Positions 60,701 to 64,000 of a stretch of DNA of 64,000 bases are shown here, one piece after another (within the stretch, counting starts at the first letter, position 1; every line of letters starts with the position of its first letter). The position numbers and the translations under genes are program-made. The notes under the pieces were generated by a model. The model saw nothing but the letters and a program-made list of their open reading frames with translations, had not been told where the DNA came from and searched no databases. The DNA is from an uncultured Tateyamaria sp. (GTDB lineage Bacteria > Pseudomonadota > Alphaproteobacteria > Rhodobacterales > Rhodobacteraceae): NCBI RefSeq assembly GCF_947503705.1, contig NZ_CANNES010000001.1, forward strand, positions 936,501 to 1,000,500, written 5' to 3'.

Positions 60701-63700
60701 ACTCTCTGGCAGATGTCATTTTCAGTGCGGCCATTTCGCCTGCATCGACAGTCCTGGGCGGCACGACGGCGATCACCTATACAATTGAGAACGCGGGCAC
60801 CACGACCATCAGCGACCTCGTGTTTTCGCATGACATCGGTGGTACGTTGCAAAACACCGTCGCCACCAATTTGCCCCTGGCCAATGCCTGCGGTGCGGGG
60901 TCTTCGGTCTCGGGCACAGACACCGTTGGCTTGACGGGTGGCGAAGTAGGGCCGGGCGAGACCTGTAATATTGTCGTTGATCTGGCTGTTCCAGTGACAG
61001 CGACGGCCAGCACGACACCCTATGCAACGGCAACGGGTGATCTGTTTTCCAATGGTCTGGCCATTGCGGGACCCGCGTCCACGGCCCTGACGATTGCGGC
61101 GGCGGCGGACCTGGCGGTTACCGTAGACAACGGCGCGACGTCGATCGTTGCGGGCGAAAGCACCGTCCACACCATCACTGTGTCCAACAATGGCCCCTCA
61201 GACGATCCGGCAGCTGTGTTTCAGGGCGTCCCGTTTCCGTTTGCCAGCTGCACATACACCTCCGTGGCGTCCGGTGGCGCGAGCGGCAACACAGCGGCAG
61301 GCTCTGGCCCTCCTGGAAATACGTTGAACCTGCCCAATGGCAGCTCGGTCACATACACGTTGACCTGTGCCGCCCCTACGAACCTGGGTGGCACAGCCAC
61401 GACATCTGCCACGGTGACCACATCTGCTGGCGTCACCAGCCTTGTGCCCGGCAACGATTCTGCGTCTGATTCTGATCCGGTTCTGCGCGTCGTCGACCTT
61501 GGCGTCACATTGGCAGACTCGGTAGATCCAGTTTTGCCCAATGGCACCACAACCTACACCGCTGTGGTGAGCAATGCAGGTCCCAGCCTTGAGACTGATG
61601 CGCGCGCGACGTTTACGCTGCCCACGGGGTTCAGCCTAGCCTCAACCAGCGGATGTACGCAGGATCCAAGTGGTGTCCCAACCTGTTCGCTGGGCTTTAT
61701 CCAGCCGGGCACGAGCAAGACCTTTACCGTCCAGACAACGGCGGATGCCGCAACCACGGGGACACAGATGGCCAGCGTCAGCGTTGCCTCCTTCTCTGGC
61801 GGGACGGACCCTGTGACGTCCAACGATTCAGCGACCCAAGAGACGACCGTGACCCCGCAGGCCGACATCTCTGTCAGCGTGTCTGACGGCGTGACGACTG
61901 TTGAGGCGGGACGCCGCACGAACTATGAGATTCTGGTGCGTAATGATGGTCCGTCATTGGCCCCAGCGGTCACGCTCACCGACAGTTTCCCGGCGGGCCT
62001 GGTCTGTAATGTCACTTCGCAAGCCATCGGCGGCGTGACCGGCAACACCGATCAGAGCAACGTGACAGGCTTGATCGAAACCCTGTCGATGCCGTCCGGT
62101 TCTTTCGTGAGTTATACGGCCCGTTGTCTGGTGCCGACATCGGCCACCGGAACACTTTCCAACACCGCGACGGTCTCTAGTTCAATTGGTGACCCCGTCG
62201 CGGCCAACAACTCGGCCACCGACAATGACACGGTGATCACGCAAGAAAGTGATCTGAGCATCGCCCTGCGCGCGCCGCAGGCCGGCTATTTTGCTGGCGA
62301 CACGTTCACCATGTCCGGTACTGTTTCCAATTCCGGCCCAAGCGATGCGCCTAACACGTCCGTCGCCATCACGTTGCCTGCGGGTCTGACTTTTGTGTCG
62401 ACCTCTGGCTGTGCCGAAGACCCCAATGGTGTGCCCACCTGTAGCGTGGGCACTGTGACACCTACTGCCACAAACCGCTTTGATCTGACCGTTTCTGTTG
62501 ACGGGGATGCCGGTGCAAATCTGACAACAACGGCTTTGGTCTCATCAGATGCCACAGACCTGAACACGGCGAACAACACTGGCACATCCAGCGTGGCGAT
62601 CACACCGTTGGTGGATGTGAGCGTCACCACAACGGATGGCGTAAGCGCTGTGGCTGCGGGGGACACCGTGACCTACACCACGGTTGTTTCGAATGCGGGT
62701 CCTTCGACAGATCCATCGGTGAGCTTTACCGACTCTTTCCCAGCAAACCTGACCTGCGGATATACGTCCGTGGCCACAGGTGGCGCGACCGGCAATACCG
62801 TGTCCGGAACTGGTAACCCAAGCGAAACGCTGAACCTGCCCAATGGGTCCACCGTTACATACACGGCCGTCTGTACTGTGCCGAGTTCGCTTGCGCCCCA
62901 GATCCTCTCGAGCACGGCGACGGTAACCCCATCCGTATTCGAGACCGTTACTTCAAATAACACGGCCACGGATGACGATACGTCCGTCGTTACCTCTGTC
63001 GATCTGAGCGTCTCTGTCAGCCAAGGAACGAACCCGCTGTTTGTCGGTGAGACAAACACGTACACAGTGACGATCAACAACGCCGGGCCAAGTGATGCGC
63101 CAAGCATCTTTGCTGGTGCAAGCGCCGGTCCGGGTTTGGACTTTGGCGTGCTCTCGGGCTGTACCGCGTCATCCAGCCCTGTCCCGCCAGGTTTGTTTGC
63201 TTGCGACATTCCCACTTTGATCGCAGGCCAGCAGGCGTCATTCACGTTCACCGCAACGGCCAATGGCGATCTGACCGGTTCGGTGTCGGCTTCTGCATTC
63301 GGCTTTGTTGTTGATGGGGATGAGGTGGACGCTGCCGACAACACCTTTGACGCAACAACGACAGTCGTGCCGCGCGCCGATCTGTCTGTCACCAAATCGG
63401 ACGGTGTGACCAGCGCCGCTGCGGGCGAAACCGTGACCTACACGATCGTCGCCAGCAATGCCGGACCTTCGCCCGATCCAGCCGCCGCGCTGACCGACAC
63501 CTTCGCCTCGGGGCTGACCTGTACATATACCTCCGTTGCTGCGGGTGGGGCCACGGGCAACACGGCTGCAGGGTCCGGCGATCTGTCAGAGACGCTGTCG
63601 CTGCCGGTGGACGCATCGGTGACTTACACCGCAAGCTGCCTCATCGGAACGACAGAGACGGGCACGTTGTCCAACACTGCCACGATTGCGGCTTCCATTG

Positions 63701-64000
63701 CTGACCCAGACACCGCGAACAATACGGCCACGGACAATGACACAGTGTTGCAACAGGTCGCTGATCTGAATGTGACGCTGGCAGATACGCCAGACCCGGT
63801 CAACGCGGCCAGCAACATCAGTTATTCGGTTGATGTGACCAATGACGGCCCATCTCAGGCTGCCAACGCCGTGGCCACCTTTACCCTCGACGGTGGCCTG
63901 TCGCTGGTGTCGACCACTGGCTGTACCGAGGACCCCAATGGCGTCACCACCTGTAGCTTGGGTGCAATTGCGTTAAACGACACCGCATCCTTTACCGTGG
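57724..64000 (+). CDS. Giant secreted DUF11-type repeat protein (3' end beyond window)
   Basis: An open frame of 2092 codons that leaves the window. It begins with the signal peptide TFFRTYFSALLMFLVLAAVG then QQAHA. Residues 25 to about 1125 are successive beta-sandwich repeats of 110-150 residues, each with a paired-cysteine pattern and the turn P.G..CT (for example LDRGTTCTVSVSVTLPVAG). From residue 1128 an alternating A-B repeat begins, typified by ADLSVTKSDGVTSAAAGETV with SNAGPS, and by VDLGVTLADSVDP with TSGCTQDPSGVPTCSLG. These are DUF11-type modules found in large bacterial surface proteins. No enzymatic domain is visible. Likely an adhesin or surface fibre; secretion route and anchor would be encoded beyond the window. 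Confidence 0.85.
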   Translation, partial: MTFFRTYFSALLMFLVLAAVGQQAHAQAPASLSFEATPTTIGAGGSTTLTFTIDNSFGLDIADAAFSMVLPVSPGQAVVADNLASTTCIGGTITAASGATSIAFADGVLDRGTTCTVSVSVTLPVAGSYSFPATTVTSSGGTQPPGSPVNVTAVAPTSGLASFDFVLSDASIDQGGVTTAIYTIANTSTDTATSNANRMGSFSFDHTLPPGVAIATPSNSSTTCEPTGFGSPFIAALDGGQEISFSLSGSNFSDLFATLLPGESCTVSVDLVGNVIGGYQLTPDPLSAAPETVPAATRSLTVNEIIIPTDEVTITKTFATETVAPGGMVDLTFLLGNANATEDATQVSFTDDIDAFINGAILVGLPSNDVCGIGSMVSGTSTLTLSGGTIPARSTCSFTVSVQVPASTVAGDYLNTTSAVQAQIGSGPVGGTNTGSDTLTVLAAQPLTLTRAFTPDAVGAGDPLVLTYTIFNPNASLTATAIAFSEDFSSRLGNLAAFTGMTAACGAGSGSTNLIVSDFTGSSLVGFNFFGGELAPGAFCTFSATSTVPTDSPSGAFVSTSSDLTATFSGQTVTTPGQSDTLTVNAGATVTLSATVEDTIDGINDDRVVNGGQFDVVLTFENAAESQVGITAGGYEFDVAQFGAGTTAALVSNGCTGAGASFNGGGNLLTVTDVALAIGASCDISVRVTAQGGTNVLASADTSPLTFTAGGAPGQAAGTTASITIGNALPLVASHAFNGGATALAGETIRLSYLFENPNATLDANNLVFTHNLAGVVGGLSNVSVTPAVDTCNFALVNGTTFLIATGGTVPAGSSCEVAIDVLVPVSVGTGDFFSQTSDLSATIDSATLITSGSQAVLTVDNEPIGFSMAFTDDPVAPGEDVTLEFTIENPLSTALSAIAFDLDLNTAIGTPVFASTLATNTCGGTDSTAGTGTLTYGAGTLAANSTCTIIVAATIPAGSNNGNFAHTTSGLTATAGAISVGADPASDTLVVNSLADVIFSAAISPASTVLGGTTAITYTIENAGTTTISDLVFSHDIGGTLQNTVATNLPLANACGAGSSVSGTDTVGLTGGEVGPGETCNIVVDLAVPVTATASTTPYATATGDLFSNGLAIAGPASTALTIAAAADLAVTVDNGATSIVAGESTVHTITVSNNGPSDDPAAVFQGVPFPFASCTYTSVASGGASGNTAAGSGPPGNTLNLPNGSSVTYTLTCAAPTNLGGTATTSATVTTSAGVTSLVPGNDSASDSDPVLRVVDLGVTLADSVDPVLPNGTTTYTAVVSNAGPSLETDARATFTLPTGFSLASTSGCTQDPSGVPTCSLGFIQPGTSKTFTVQTTADAATTGTQMASVSVASFSGGTDPVTSNDSATQETTVTPQADISVSVSDGVTTVEAGRRTNYEILVRNDGPSLAPAVTLTDSFPAGLVCNVTSQAIGGVTGNTDQSNVTGLIETLSMPSGSFVSYTARCLVPTSATGTLSNTATVSSSIGDPVAANNSATDNDTVITQESDLSIALRAPQAGYFAGDTFTMSGTVSNSGPSDAPNTSVAITLPAGLTFVSTSGCAEDPNGVPTCSVGTVTPTATNRFDLTVSVDGDAGANLTTTALVSSDATDLNTANNTGTSSVAITPLVDVSVTTTDGVSAVAAGDTVTYTTVVSNAGPSTDPSVSFTDSFPANLTCGYTSVATGGATGNTVSGTGNPSETLNLPNGSTVTYTAVCTVPSSLAPQILSSTATVTPSVFETVTSNNTATDDDTSVVTSVDLSVSVSQGTNPLFVGETNTYTVTINNAGPSDAPSIFAGASAGPGLDFGVLSGCTASSSPVPPGLFACDIPTLIAGQQASFTFTATANGDLTGSVSASAFGFVVDGDEVDAADNTFDATTTVVPRADLSVTKSDGVTSAAAGETVTYTIVASNAGPSPDPAAALTDTFASGLTCTYTSVAAGGATGNTAAGSGDLSETLSLPVDASVTYTASCLIGTTETGTLSNTATIAASIADPDTANNTATDNDTVLQQVADLNVTLADTPDPVNAASNISYSVDVTNDGPSQAANAVATFTLDGGLSLVSTTGCTEDPNGVTTCSLGAIALNDTASFTV
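61105..64000 (+). repeat. Tandem A-B domain repeat within the giant surface protein
   Basis: A units start at 61105, 61861, 62611 and 63376; B units at 61492, 62248, 62998 and 63760. A units are about 129 residues and B units about 121-126, so the A-B pair repeats every 750-765 bp. A carries DGVT near its start and TSVA.GG.TGN at its centre; B carries TSGC..DP.GVPTCS. The last B unit is cut by the window edge. Confidence 0.85.

Noticed and set aside
61105-64000. CRISPR-like or satellite DNA repeat
   Set aside because: The periodicity is at protein-domain scale (about 750 bp), in frame, with diverged codons, so it is a coding repeat.

Overview
The window looks like a chromosomal segment of a marine alphaproteobacterium of the Roseobacter group (Rhodobacteraceae). 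The grounds are high G+C, dense coding with many ATGA stop/start overlaps, a taurine-dissimilation set arranged as in roseobacters (tauR, tpa, tauABC, xsc, pta) joined to a sulfite dehydrogenase (soeABC), and an acetate locus with a DUF4212/symporter pair. No tRNA, rRNA, CRISPR array, insertion sequence or prophage was seen.

Layout. 1-3033: surface glycan genes, a truncated GT2 glycosyltransferase and a divergent sulfotransferase-like gene. 3289-12410: housekeeping genes, namely an Ada-like alkyltransferase, an OmpA lipoprotein, an FMN reductase, a VOC protein, a MaoC-type hydratase, the two halves of MnmC on opposite strands, an EamA transporter, a lytic transglycosylase and dapA. 12471-29604: taurine catabolism. 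TauABC imports taurine, Tpa transaminates it to sulfoacetaldehyde, Xsc cleaves that to acetyl phosphate and sulfite, Pta makes acetyl-CoA, and SoeABC oxidises sulfite to sulfate. Pairs of a CTGGACTTAA-like direct repeat spaced 22-23 bp lie before tauR, before xsc and between tpa and tauA, as expected for TauR control. A metallopeptidase and a small membrane protein interrupt the cluster at 21808-24489.

29750-48403 is the accessory part and the most novel. Three secreted or anchored proteins share an N-terminal 'ID..GNV..PG' motif, and two of them share a head domain. Divergent from these is a tightly packed six-gene cassette of very large proteins: a 1760-residue DUF6603-like protein, three conserved but unassigned proteins, an Ig/kelch protein and a secreted DNRLRE/beta-propeller protein. 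I know of no function for this gene set.

48824-57421: acetate assimilation and its satellites, namely acs, adk, DUF4212, symporter, a cNMP/CBS/DUF294 protein, a small membrane protein and a membrane-anchored PAS-exonuclease. 57724-64000: the start of a giant secreted adhesin-like protein with an alternating two-domain DUF11-type repeat. It runs off the window.
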